Shown here piece by piece: positions 15,669 through 23,440 of a DNA stretch of 57,031 nt. The first letter of the stretch is position 1. Each line of letters starts with the position of its first letter. The notes beneath the pieces were generated by a model, which was given only the letters and a program-made list of their open reading frames with translations, was not told where the DNA came from and did not search any database. Where the stretch lies: positions 1 to 57,031 of the forward strand of contig JAFVSW010000001.1 of the NCBI GenBank assembly GCA_017503545.1, in the 5' to 3' direction. Both the position numbers and the translations under genes were made by a program. Origin of the DNA: Lentisphaeria bacterium. Its GTDB lineage: Bacteria > Verrucomicrobiota > Lentisphaeria > Victivallales > UBA1829.

Positions 15669-17555
15669 ATGTTTTGGGATAAAACAAAAAAAATTGCAGA
15701 TGGCAGCATCATCGCCAGAAAAATTACGGGTAAAGAGGTTGCTGACAGCGAAAAACAATATCTTTATAATATTTTTTCAAAAGATAATACGGTTGTCTCC
15801 TGCAATATATCAGTGGCAGACCTCAAAAAAGTTGATGGTGTAAATTTCTACATTTCGCCTTACAGTTATACCTATACATGCCAGGCAGATTTTACACATC
15901 CTGATTGCAGTGGAAAACTTGCAGTTTCCGCCGTATTGGAATACAAAATCATACCGACCGCTCTCGGTTTCGGGAATTGGCTGCTGACGAACCGGATTGA
16001 ATCATTGACAGCAGAAGCCCTCAACAACCTGTTCCAACAGGAAGAATACGGTATTGTCAATTATTTGCAAAAAATCATTACGGGCCATAATTTATCATTA
16101 CTCATGCGCAAAAAAGAGGAGGCCGTTAATAAATCCTGTTTCGGACAGGATCCCAGTCTGCAACCGTGGCTTCACATTGTAAATATCCATTGGAACAATA
16201 TGGAAATTCTGCCGACAGCCGCACAAAAACAAATAGAAAAATTCAACAAAGAATCAGAAGAACGGAATCTTGAACTTGAAAGAATGAATCTGCATTTGGC
16301 TCATGAAGCCAATATCAATGCAATAGATGAAGCAAGAAAAAAAATGCTGCATCAAAATAAATTGGATGCGATTGAACGGGAAAGTGCCATCAAACTTGCT
16401 GAGGCACAAGCAAAATTGGAAGCCAAAAAAACGGAATTTGAACAATACCGTCTTGATAATGAAAAGAAATTGCTGACTCTTGATGAACAGCTCAAAAAAG
16501 AAAATCTTGATATTCTTTCCGCGGCATCCGAAAGCCAAAAAGAAGAAATGCGCCGGAGACTTGAGAATTTACAGCAGGAAAAATGCAATTTGGAACAACA
16601 GGGTAAAATTCTTCAGGCAGAATTGGAAGCAGCACAACAGAATTTTGAAACATCAAGACAGGTTGCAGAAAGCAATATACAGATATCAAAGATCAATTTG
16701 GATAAAATGCGTATTGAATTGGATACTGCCTTGACGCAAAAGCAGGAAGCAGAAAAAAAATTGAATTTACTGGATAATGATGAAAAAATACGCCAGGCAG
16801 AATTGGAACGTATTGAAATCCAGAAAAAATATGATGAAGAACTCTTTCAGGCAAAACTGAAAGCGATTACGGCGGGGAGTGTTATTGATCAAACATTTCT
16901 TGCTGCGCAGCAAAAAATCAAAGAAGAAAATGAGCAGATAATTGATAGAATCGTCAATTATCATGAAGAAAACAAAAGGGTTATTTGTTATGATATCACT
17001 CAAAACTTCCTTGTTGATATCGTCCGCAAACAACAACTTTCCTGTGCAGTAACTCTGAGTAAATGCACTGCCGTTCAAAAGATCCGGGAAATAAACAGCC
17101 GGGATCTGAGTTTGAAAATCAATATCAAAACATCGGAGATCAAAGTCGGCGACAGTATAAAGTTTACGTTCAAAAGTGAACGTTCCGGTTATCTGACTGT
17201 TTTATGTTTCGGGTCCTCCTGTCTTCCGGACGCGGGCAATGCAGAAGACGGCAAAATAATAGTAATGGAACCAAATATTATTGATGGACACAAAAGAGTG
17301 GAAGCCGGCGAGACCTATGCCCTGCCCGGCAGTAAATTTCTTCCGGATTTGCAAGGGATCGCACAAGTCGGTCCCACGGGAACAGAACGTCTACTTGCGA
17401 TTGTAACAGACACCCCGCTTTTGAATATTCCGGAGGGATTGCAGGATTTTGATACCGTCAGTCCGGTGGAACTTCACGCGCTGGCGAAACGACTTGAAAA
17501 AATACCGGCTGAATGTTGGGCAGGCGGTTATTTATCCTATCATGTTACAGATTGA
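15669..17555 (+). CDS. Long coiled-coil protein with N-terminal domain shared with the second caspase and C-terminal DUF4384-like domain
   Basis: 628 residues in three parts. Residues ~15-190 hold a mixed domain with DGVNFYISPYSY, GFGNWLLTN, QQEEYGIVNYLQK and WLHIVNIHWNNMEILP; the same blocks recur in the C-terminal part of the caspase-like protein at 21214. A small beta-domain followed by a long coiled coil recalls SPFH/band-7 membrane scaffolds, though this is a guess. Residues ~185-430 form the coiled coil. Residues ~478-590 (VGDSIKFTFKSERSGYLTVL; GETYALPGSKF) fit DUF4384, a domain often fused to bacterial caspases. No membrane helix is seen. AGAAGGAG precedes the ATG. The next gene is a caspase-like protease, which makes a partner role plausible. 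Confidence 0.7.
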   Translation: MFWDKTKKIADGSIIARKITGKEVADSEKQYLYNIFSKDNTVVSCNISVADLKKVDGVNFYISPYSYTYTCQADFTHPDCSGKLAVSAVLEYKIIPTALGFGNWLLTNRIESLTAEALNNLFQQEEYGIVNYLQKIITGHNLSLLMRKKEEAVNKSCFGQDPSLQPWLHIVNIHWNNMEILPTAAQKQIEKFNKESEERNLELERMNLHLAHEANINAIDEARKKMLHQNKLDAIERESAIKLAEAQAKLEAKKTEFEQYRLDNEKKLLTLDEQLKKENLDILSAASESQKEEMRRRLENLQQEKCNLEQQGKILQAELEAAQQNFETSRQVAESNIQISKINLDKMRIELDTALTQKQEAEKKLNLLDNDEKIRQAELERIEIQKKYDEELFQAKLKAITAGSVIDQTFLAAQQKIKEENEQIIDRIVNYHEENKRVICYDITQNFLVDIVRKQQLSCAVTLSKCTAVQKIREINSRDLSLKINIKTSEIKVGDSIKFTFKSERSGYLTVLCFGSSCLPDAGNAEDGKIIVMEPNIIDGHKRVEAGETYALPGSKFLPDLQGIAQVGPTGTERLLAIVTDTPLLNIPEGLQDFDTVSPVELHALAKRLEKIPAECWAGGYLSYHVTD

Positions 17556-17590
17556 CCCACACATGGAATAATTGCTAAAGGAATCAAAAT

Positions 17591-19144
17591 ATGGCACGGT
17601 ACGGCTTATTTATCGGGATCAATAATTATGACTGTGGAATCACACCATTGTCCTGCGCCCGTCAGGATGCGCAGGAAATGTATCGAACATTTCTGGATAA
17701 CGGTTACGCTGCAGATTTGATGTATGATCATGAAGTCAATACAGATGCCATCGTCAAAAAACTGGATCGTTTAACCTTGACCCCCGGAGATATTTTTGTA
17801 TTCTTTTTCTCGGGACATGGATGTGACGATCACGGTGAACATTATCTTCTGATGCAAAATGCCCGCAGTCAATATCTGGAATCCCATATCGGAATGATCC
17901 CCATGCGATTGATCAAAACGGCAACGGATAAACCGGGAGTACATCGCCTTTTTATTCTTGATTGCTGCCAGAATGATTTGTTGAAAGGCGGTAAAGGCAT
18001 TGCTGTCACCCCGGTTTCCAAAGATGTTTCCATGGGAAATTTACTGAAACGGGATCCGCAAAAACTTGATATTATCCCGCCGCTGATCGCCACCTCCTGC
18101 AGTCCGGGTGAAAAATCATTTGAAAATGAAATATCCGGACACAGTTATTATACAGAAGCAATCATAAATTCGCTGAAAGATAATTCCATTCAGAATTTTG
18201 AAGGACTGCGGAAAAGCATATCGGCAAAAATGCTTGCGCTGAGAAACAAAGATTTACTGCCGCAGCGTCAGACTCCCCAATGGAATGGTGATATTGACAG
18301 CTGGAACAATATTCCGTTCTTCCCGCGCTGGAATGTGTCTGACCGGGAAATACACCCCCTGCCCCAGCCGACGCAACCGGAACAAGCGGCAATACCGGCA
18401 GACGTCGCTGTACAGCCGCATATACCGGAAAAAACGCAGATTATTCCATCGGTCCCCCAACCCGCTGCCGCAGAAATAAAAGATTCCGGACACAAAAAAT
18501 TATTTACGGCAACCAATACGGGGCTTACGGTCGGTAAAAACGGAGATAAAATCCAAGCGGAACTTTTCAATAATGCAATAAAAAATGGACTGCAATTTAA
18601 CAATGATAAAAACTGTCTGCTTGGATGTGCCAATAAAGTGATTACAGATATTGTCATTCCGGATGGAGTAACCAGCATTGAAAATGATGCTTTTATGGAA
18701 TGTACCCAATTAACCGCGGTCACTCTTCCGGACAGTCTGGAACGAATCGGTGCCAATGCCTTCCGAGAATGTAATCAACTGGTAAAAATGATTATTCCCG
18801 GACAGGTAAAAGAAATCGGACCGAAAGCATTTTTTGATTGTATCAATTTGGCAACGGCAGTTTTATCGACAAATCTATTGAAAATTGCAGATTGCGCCTT
18901 TTGGGGGTGCAGTAATTTGATGCACATAGATCTGCCGGACAATGTTGAAATTTTGGGCGAACGTGCGTTTTACAATTGTAAACGTTTGGTTATGATCAGA
19001 ATTCCAGACACCGTAACCTCCGTTGGAGAAAATATTTTTCTGAATTGTTCCAGTCTGACCAGTATTTCCGTACCATTGCATTTGGAAAAACAAACGGCGA
19101 CATGGGGGCTGCCTTCCTATTGTGTAATAAATGTCCGTGACTGA
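17591..19144 (+). CDS. Caspase-like (peptidase C14) protease with BspA-type leucine-rich repeats
   Basis: 517 residues. The N-terminal ~235 residues form a caspase/metacaspase domain: a GLFIGINNY first strand, catalytic His76 in FFSGHG, and catalytic Cys126 in FILDCCQN. A later ATSCSPGEKSFE loop completes the pattern. A Pro-rich linker (~255-300) joins to five or six BspA-type leucine-rich repeats at ~350-500 (units such as IPDGVTSIENDAFMECTQLT), usually a protein-binding surface. No signal peptide or membrane helix is present, so it is expected in the cytoplasm. The repeats may detect a trigger or recruit a substrate. CTAAAGGA precedes the ATG. It probably works with the DUF4384 protein 35 bases upstream. 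Orthocaspase-type cleavage after basic residues is common but cannot be read here. Confidence 0.88.
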   Translation: MARYGLFIGINNYDCGITPLSCARQDAQEMYRTFLDNGYAADLMYDHEVNTDAIVKKLDRLTLTPGDIFVFFFSGHGCDDHGEHYLLMQNARSQYLESHIGMIPMRLIKTATDKPGVHRLFILDCCQNDLLKGGKGIAVTPVSKDVSMGNLLKRDPQKLDIIPPLIATSCSPGEKSFENEISGHSYYTEAIINSLKDNSIQNFEGLRKSISAKMLALRNKDLLPQRQTPQWNGDIDSWNNIPFFPRWNVSDREIHPLPQPTQPEQAAIPADVAVQPHIPEKTQIIPSVPQPAAAEIKDSGHKKLFTATNTGLTVGKNGDKIQAELFNNAIKNGLQFNNDKNCLLGCANKVITDIVIPDGVTSIENDAFMECTQLTAVTLPDSLERIGANAFRECNQLVKMIIPGQVKEIGPKAFFDCINLATAVLSTNLLKIADCAFWGCSNLMHIDLPDNVEILGERAFYNCKRLVMIRIPDTVTSVGENIFLNCSSLTSISVPLHLEKQTATWGLPSYCVINVRD

Positions 19145-19250
19145 AAAGAAAAAAATCACCGAAATATTAAAAAAAAATCGATATCCGGTGTCATTTTTTA
19201 CATTTTTTCATCTCAGTATACACAAAACCAACAAACATGAGGTAAAAAAA

Positions 19251-19727
19251 ATGAAAACAAAAAACGTGGTCACAGGTATTGTACAAATTATTTTGAGTCT
19301 CGGCATTTTCGGAAGCAGTTATATGTTGTATCATCAGAAACGACATATAAATTCACGAACGGAAGAACTGTTGTCCGTCCAAACCCGTCAGGCAGCATTG
19401 CATGAAGACGCAGCAAAGACATTGCATGCGGCACTGAGCCCGCTGAAAAGCAGTGTGGATGCCATTGTAAACTTGCGGGATTATCAAGTCATGAATAAAA
19501 AACCGCTTTATGACTTGGGCAATGCCTTTACCGGGATGCAAAAATCGATTCATACGCTTCAGTCCGGATTGCGTGAAAATGAAAAGAAATATCACAAGAT
19601 TGCGACCATTTCCATTACGGATGAAAAGGAAAACGATGCAAATGCACTGTTCTATTATCTGCTCACGATTGTTTGCATCGGGATAGGCTTTCTGACCAAT
19701 GGTATTTATCTTTGTTCAAAAGAATAA
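19251..19727 (+). CDS. Small two-helix membrane protein, function unknown
   Basis: 158 residues with a membrane helix near 8-27 (TGIVQIILSLGIFGSSYML), a helical, mostly polar middle of ~105 residues, and a second helix near 135-154 (FYYLLTIVCIGIGFLTNGIY). This is the outline of a four-helix sensor-type loop between two membrane helices, but no signalling output domain follows. The start is the ATG at 19251 with GAGGT 8 bases before it; the in-frame extension upstream overlaps the caspase gene and reads as non-coding. It lies between the two caspase blocks and could be a membrane partner of the island. I do not recognise the family. Confidence 0.6.
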   Translation: MKTKNVVTGIVQIILSLGIFGSSYMLYHQKRHINSRTEELLSVQTRQAALHEDAAKTLHAALSPLKSSVDAIVNLRDYQVMNKKPLYDLGNAFTGMQKSIHTLQSGLRENEKKYHKIATISITDEKENDANALFYYLLTIVCIGIGFLTNGIYLCSKE

Positions 19728-19951
19728 ATTTCCCCAAAAAGCTCATCAAAAGATCTTTTTTTGTATCATTACCTGGAATGAACCATTCAAATATAAGAAA
19801 GAGTAAAAAATACCGTGTATTTTTTCACAAAAAAACTTGCAAAACACCAGAAAGATATTATGGTATAAGCGTGCAGATGCAGAAACAAATCCGGCAATAA
19901 AAATACTGGATTATTTGATACTGCACGAAACGCAAAACAAAGGATAAAAAA
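19728..19951. other. Gap between the two caspase blocks, possible short gene remnant
   Basis: This 224-base gap has no clear promoter. One frame (about 19802-19927) reads without stops through KILWYKRADAETNPAIKIL to a TAA, lacks a start codon and looks protein-like, so it may be the tail of a lost gene. I see nothing else in it. Confidence 0.3.
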
Positions 19952-20884
19952 ATGGCAAATTCAACGTTAGGATCATATTTCAAATATCTATTGGGGATAA
20001 CGCTCCTCAAGAATATATTCCCGATTATTGTTGTTTTTTCTTGCATTTCCTATGTGTTTTATTTTGCCTGGATGGGATTGGGTCCGCAAAAACCTGTATT
20101 GAATCAAAGCCGTCAACAAATCTCACATGCGGCAATACAGCAAATGCTGCAGGAAATCAAGGAGCATCGCGGCAATATCCGTCAGGTTCTGTTTATACAC
20201 TTTGCAAACGATCCGACCGATTATTTTTCCGACACATTGCGTAATGAATTAAACAGCACCGGGATCTTGAATCTGGAAACGCCGTCCTTCTTTGAAAGAG
20301 CAAGAAAAATGCTGAATCTGCAAATTAACGGAGTACAGAATACCCGTGACGCACTCTCTTATGCAAAAGGTTCCGATGTACAAGGTGTCCTGTGGGGAAA
20401 AATCGACACATTTGAATCTGTTCCTGAAGGAGTCATCTTGAAGGGCAAATGGTATCTGGTTGATTTAAAAAGCAAAAAGATTTTATATTCCGGCACAATC
20501 AAACAGGATACAACAACGCAAAAAAAGAAAATGATTTTGAAAACAGTTGAAAAACTGAAACGGACCAATCAGAATAATTCGATACAGCAATTTGCTGCGA
20601 CGATCCCCTGGTATCTCCGTTTTTTATTTGCACTGCTGCTCATACTTCTGCTTCCTATCGTAACAATCTCTTTTATCCGCACAATGGTGGCAAAGACATC
20701 AAACAGGATAAATGCGTTTGTCCTTGGAACCTATACGTTGATAGGAGCAATTATCATATTCTTCATGATCGGCGGCAGTTTTTCCTCTGCCATACAAGTC
20801 ATCAGTTTTCTGATCTGTCTGGGAATTGCCTTTGTATATAATGTACAAATCATGGTATTGGCCCTGCATTTGGAAAAGAAATAA
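19952..20884 (+). CDS. Membrane protein B, paralogue of the 14694-15632 product
   Basis: 310 residues with the same plan as its paralogue: a membrane helix near 26-46 (VVFSCISYVFYFAWMGLG), a soluble domain, and three C-terminal helices (from ~220). Shared blocks are FANDPTDYFSDTLRNELN, GSDVQGVLWGKIDTFE, GKWYLVDLKSKKILYSG and SNRINAFVLGTYTLIG. It starts after AAAGGATAAAAAA. Each paralogue opens a block that ends in a caspase-like gene, so they may have matching, specialised jobs. The soluble domain could lie on either side of the membrane; a positive-inside reading weakly favours the periplasm. Confidence 0.75.
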   Translation: MANSTLGSYFKYLLGITLLKNIFPIIVVFSCISYVFYFAWMGLGPQKPVLNQSRQQISHAAIQQMLQEIKEHRGNIRQVLFIHFANDPTDYFSDTLRNELNSTGILNLETPSFFERARKMLNLQINGVQNTRDALSYAKGSDVQGVLWGKIDTFESVPEGVILKGKWYLVDLKSKKILYSGTIKQDTTTQKKKMILKTVEKLKRTNQNNSIQQFAATIPWYLRFLFALLLILLLPIVTISFIRTMVAKTSNRINAFVLGTYTLIGAIIIFFMIGGSFSSAIQVISFLICLGIAFVYNVQIMVLALHLEKK

Positions 20885-20899
20885 AGACAAGGTTTTCAT

Positions 20900-21217
20900 A
20901 TGTTTATTCTGCTGTTCCTGTATGTTGTATTATTAATCACCTCTATCGCACGGGGAAACCCGCTGTATTATATAGCAGGGGTCAATATTATTACATTTCT
21001 GCTGATGGGATATGATAAAATGGCAGCGAGGAAAAGACGTTACCGTTTGCCGGAACGTTTGTTCCTGACCAATTGCCTGATAGGTGGATCACTCGGCTGT
21101 ATTCTGGCAATGCTTCTGTATCATCACAAAACGGAAAAGAAGAATTTTCATCTTCCGGTTATCGGAATTTTTATGGCACAGATTTTAATCATCATTATAT
21201 TCAGGAGTATCCAATGA
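20900..21217 (+). CDS. DUF1294 family small membrane protein
   Basis: 105 residues with about four short hydrophobic stretches. The family pattern is clear: ITFLLMGYDKMAARKRRYRLPE, then LIGGSLGCILAMLLYHHKTEK, i.e. the D-K and R-x-P-E motifs followed by a Gly-rich helix and the H-K-T motif. The function of DUF1294 is unknown. Copies are usually found alone or fused to a cold-shock domain, so a place inside a caspase cluster is unusual. Its stop overlaps the next start by ATGA (21214-21217), so its synthesis is coupled to the caspase-like protein. AAGG lies about 10 bases before the ATG. Confidence 0.8.
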   Translation: MFILLFLYVVLLITSIARGNPLYYIAGVNIITFLLMGYDKMAARKRRYRLPERLFLTNCLIGGSLGCILAMLLYHHKTEKKNFHLPVIGIFMAQILIIIIFRSIQ

Positions 21218-22776
21218 GTCGAAAAGTAGGATTGTTTGTCGGGATCAATCAATATACAAAAGATGATTCTTTGACTTTGAGCTATGCAAGCAAAGATGCC
21301 GTAGATATGGCAAAACTTTTTGGAAAACGCGGCTACGAAGCTCATTTGCTTACAGATAAAGATGCGACAGCAAAAAAAATAAAAAACATGCTTGAATCTA
21401 TCACAAAAACACTGAATGCCGGTGATATGTTCATCTTTTATTTTTCGGGACATGGCGCGGAATTTGAACGCAAACATTTGTTGATTTGCTCGGATTATGA
21501 TTCCCACATGTATGCTAAGGGTTCCATAACATTAAACAAAATCACCCAGATCACAGGTAAAGAAAATATTGAACGACTTTTTATTATTGATTCCTGCCGC
21601 GTCAAGTGGGATAATGACAATGAAAAAGCAATGGTTCCCAACAACAGAAAAAAGGAATTGTACCAGTATATCGTTGATACATATAACGAAGAAGCCAAAG
21701 CAGCAAAAGCGGATTCTGACTTTATTTACAACAAAATTGCGGAACCGGTTATTCTCACCTCCTGTTCCAGCGGTGAGACCTCCATTGAATGTTCCGGACA
21801 CGGATTTTTTACACGGCATTTGTTGAATGTTTTGTTGAGCAATTCTTCCTATCTGACTTATAGAGGACTTGTTTTCGGTCTGGCAAACAGTATTGGAACA
21901 AATGGTCAGCACCCGGCAGAAATGAAGCCGTTAAATGCAAACCCGCTGATTTTCGGCGATCGGTATCGCGGTGATGATTACGTAAACAAACCCGGATGCC
22001 TTTTGGGATTTTTGGGGTGGTTGACCAATCTTATTGCAGGCGAAGGTAAAAAAACAGAAATCTGTTCCGAAGATGATCCCGTATTGATCAAACGTTTGAA
22101 TAAAAACGAAAAATGCTCCATGACAGAGAAAAAGTTTATTTATAACGTTTCGGAAAAGAATGGAGATTTTATCCCGCTGCATATCGCAGAAGACGATGTC
22201 GGCACCAACATGTTTTACGAACTTGACGGAACAAATTTTTATGTTTCTTTAATGAGTTTCCCCATCGATATCAAAGCAAAACTGCAGCATAAAGATTGTC
22301 CCGGCGGAATTGATATCAGTACATCAATACTGATTAAATTGCACCCGGGAACATCGGCGTTCGGGGAATGGCTTATGCGCACGGTAAAAGATAAAGTAAC
22401 ACTGACTGACATGACATGTTTACTTCAGGATGAAATCTATGGATTGAATCTGTACCTTCAAAAAATGATGGATGGTGCTGCCAATTTCGGACTCGTTTCC
22501 CGTTATGGTAAAGAAGCTGTTGCATGGAAAAAACAGGATAATGCGTTGCCGGATTGGCTTGAAATCATCAATATTCAGTATCTTGACGCAAAAGCCCTGC
22601 CCTCCGATGCAGAAGAACGCAGAAACAATTTCAATAACGTACAACAGAAAAATTCCGCACAGGCTTCTGCCCCGCAAATGAGCAATATTGCAATCCGTGA
22701 TATTGAACAGGCAAGAGCGGAATATCTGCAAAGAAAAGCAGCTGCGGATGCCTCAAATTCTTCTCCGGAGAAATAA
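21214..22776 (+). CDS. Caspase-like (peptidase C14) protease fused to the domain shared with the coiled-coil protein
   Basis: 520 residues. The caspase domain spans ~1-250: GLFVGINQY first strand, catalytic His80 in YFSGHG and Cys128 in FIIDSCRV, with a later LTSCSSGETSIE loop. After a linker, residues ~325-490 repeat the N-terminal domain of the 15669 protein: DGTNFYVSLMSF, FGEWLMRTV, QDEIYGLNLYLQK and WLEIINIQYLDAKALP. A short helical tail ends the protein. Block 1 has the two parts on separate genes and block 2 has them fused, which supports their acting together. The ATG at 21214 is chosen because it overlaps the DUF1294 stop and has CAGGAG 7 bases upstream; the longer frame runs antisense-like through DUF1294. 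No membrane helix is visible. Confidence 0.85.
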   Translation: MSRKVGLFVGINQYTKDDSLTLSYASKDAVDMAKLFGKRGYEAHLLTDKDATAKKIKNMLESITKTLNAGDMFIFYFSGHGAEFERKHLLICSDYDSHMYAKGSITLNKITQITGKENIERLFIIDSCRVKWDNDNEKAMVPNNRKKELYQYIVDTYNEEAKAAKADSDFIYNKIAEPVILTSCSSGETSIECSGHGFFTRHLLNVLLSNSSYLTYRGLVFGLANSIGTNGQHPAEMKPLNANPLIFGDRYRGDDYVNKPGCLLGFLGWLTNLIAGEGKKTEICSEDDPVLIKRLNKNEKCSMTEKKFIYNVSEKNGDFIPLHIAEDDVGTNMFYELDGTNFYVSLMSFPIDIKAKLQHKDCPGGIDISTSILIKLHPGTSAFGEWLMRTVKDKVTLTDMTCLLQDEIYGLNLYLQKMMDGAANFGLVSRYGKEAVAWKKQDNALPDWLEIINIQYLDAKALPSDAEERRNNFNNVQQKNSAQASAPQMSNIAIRDIEQARAEYLQRKAAADASNSSPEK

Positions 22777-22812
22777 CCGAATTGCTGCATGCAAAAAGTA
22801 ACAGCTGAAATG

Positions 22813-22858
22813 AATAGACCGACAGGGATAAAAAGCATATCCCGGTCGGTCTATTTTT
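22813..22858 (+). terminator. Rho-independent terminator of the island
   Basis: AATAGACCGAC pairs with GTCGGTCTATT, and inside it GGGATA pairs with TATCCC, giving a stem of about 17 bp with one mismatch before a T-run. It lies 37 bases after the last caspase gene. Confidence 0.92.
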
Positions 22859-22993
22859 GCATAGGCTTCAAAAAAAACGAATAAAAAAATTAAAATCATG
22901 TCAGATTTTCCCCGGAACATTCTCTATATAGGTAAGAACACGTAAGCAACAATAAAAATTCTTATTGTGATTGCGGATAAAAACAATATATAA

Positions 22994-23115
22994 GAGGTAA
23001 TTTCAAAAATCTTCAAAAAGCCTGAAAACTCTTGTTGGTATCTGAAGACGGAACGTTTTCATCGTCTCAACAATCTCTTTTCAGTCAAGTTTTGCCGGAT
23101 TTTTGGTATTACCTC
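22994..23115 (+). repeat. Palindromic repeat element, copy 1
   Basis: A ~120-bp unit bounded by GAGGTAAT and ATTACCTC. Inside, CTGAAAA pairs with TTTTCAG, TTGTTG with CAACAA, and AGACG with CGTCT, so the whole unit can fold into one long interrupted hairpin. It has no open reading frame and no transposase. It looks like a small non-autonomous element (MITE- or REP-like) or a structured RNA. Confidence 0.8.
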
Positions 23116-23236
23116 ATAAGAATGTGCATATGCCGGACATTATCCGGTAATGCCGGGGGAAACATGATTTACAAAGTTTTCAACTTCTGTAGATGATGAA
23201 AAAAAAGGGGGGGATTTTATATTATCTGTAAAGAAG

Positions 23237-23354
23237 CAATTTCATAAGTCTTCAAAAAGCCTGAAAACTCTTGTTGGAATCTGAAGACGGAACGTTTTCA
23301 TCGTCTCAACAATCTCTTTTCAGTCAAATTTTACCGGACTTTTGATATTACCTC
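23237..23354 (+). repeat. Palindromic repeat element, copy 2
   Basis: A near-identical direct copy of the unit at 22994-23115; the central ~80 bases differ at very few positions. The left end has drifted (GCAATTTC for GTAATTTC) while the right end keeps ATTACCTC. It is separated from copy 1 by about 120 bases that include a short hairpin (CCGGA-CATTA-TCCGG) and a G-run. Confidence 0.8.
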
Positions 23355-23369
23355 TAAGGATAATAGAAA

Positions 23370-23413
23370 ACGGCTGCTGCAATTGAACCGGTTTGGTTCG
23401 TTGCAGCAGCCGT
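23370..23413 (-). terminator. Terminator of the alaS-STAS-fumC operon
   Basis: ACGGCTGCTGCAA (minus strand, from 23413) pairs with TTGCAGCAGCCGT over 13 bp, extended by GAACC/GGTTC near the loop. TTTTCTATT follows on the minus strand. It lies 28 bases after the fumC stop. Confidence 0.9.
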
Positions 23414-23440
23414 CATATTTTCCGATATAAAACTTTACAC

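Noticed and set aside
22994-23354. CRISPR-like repeats
   Set aside because: Only two copies, each ~120 bp and internally palindromic, with no further spacer-repeat units and no cas genes.
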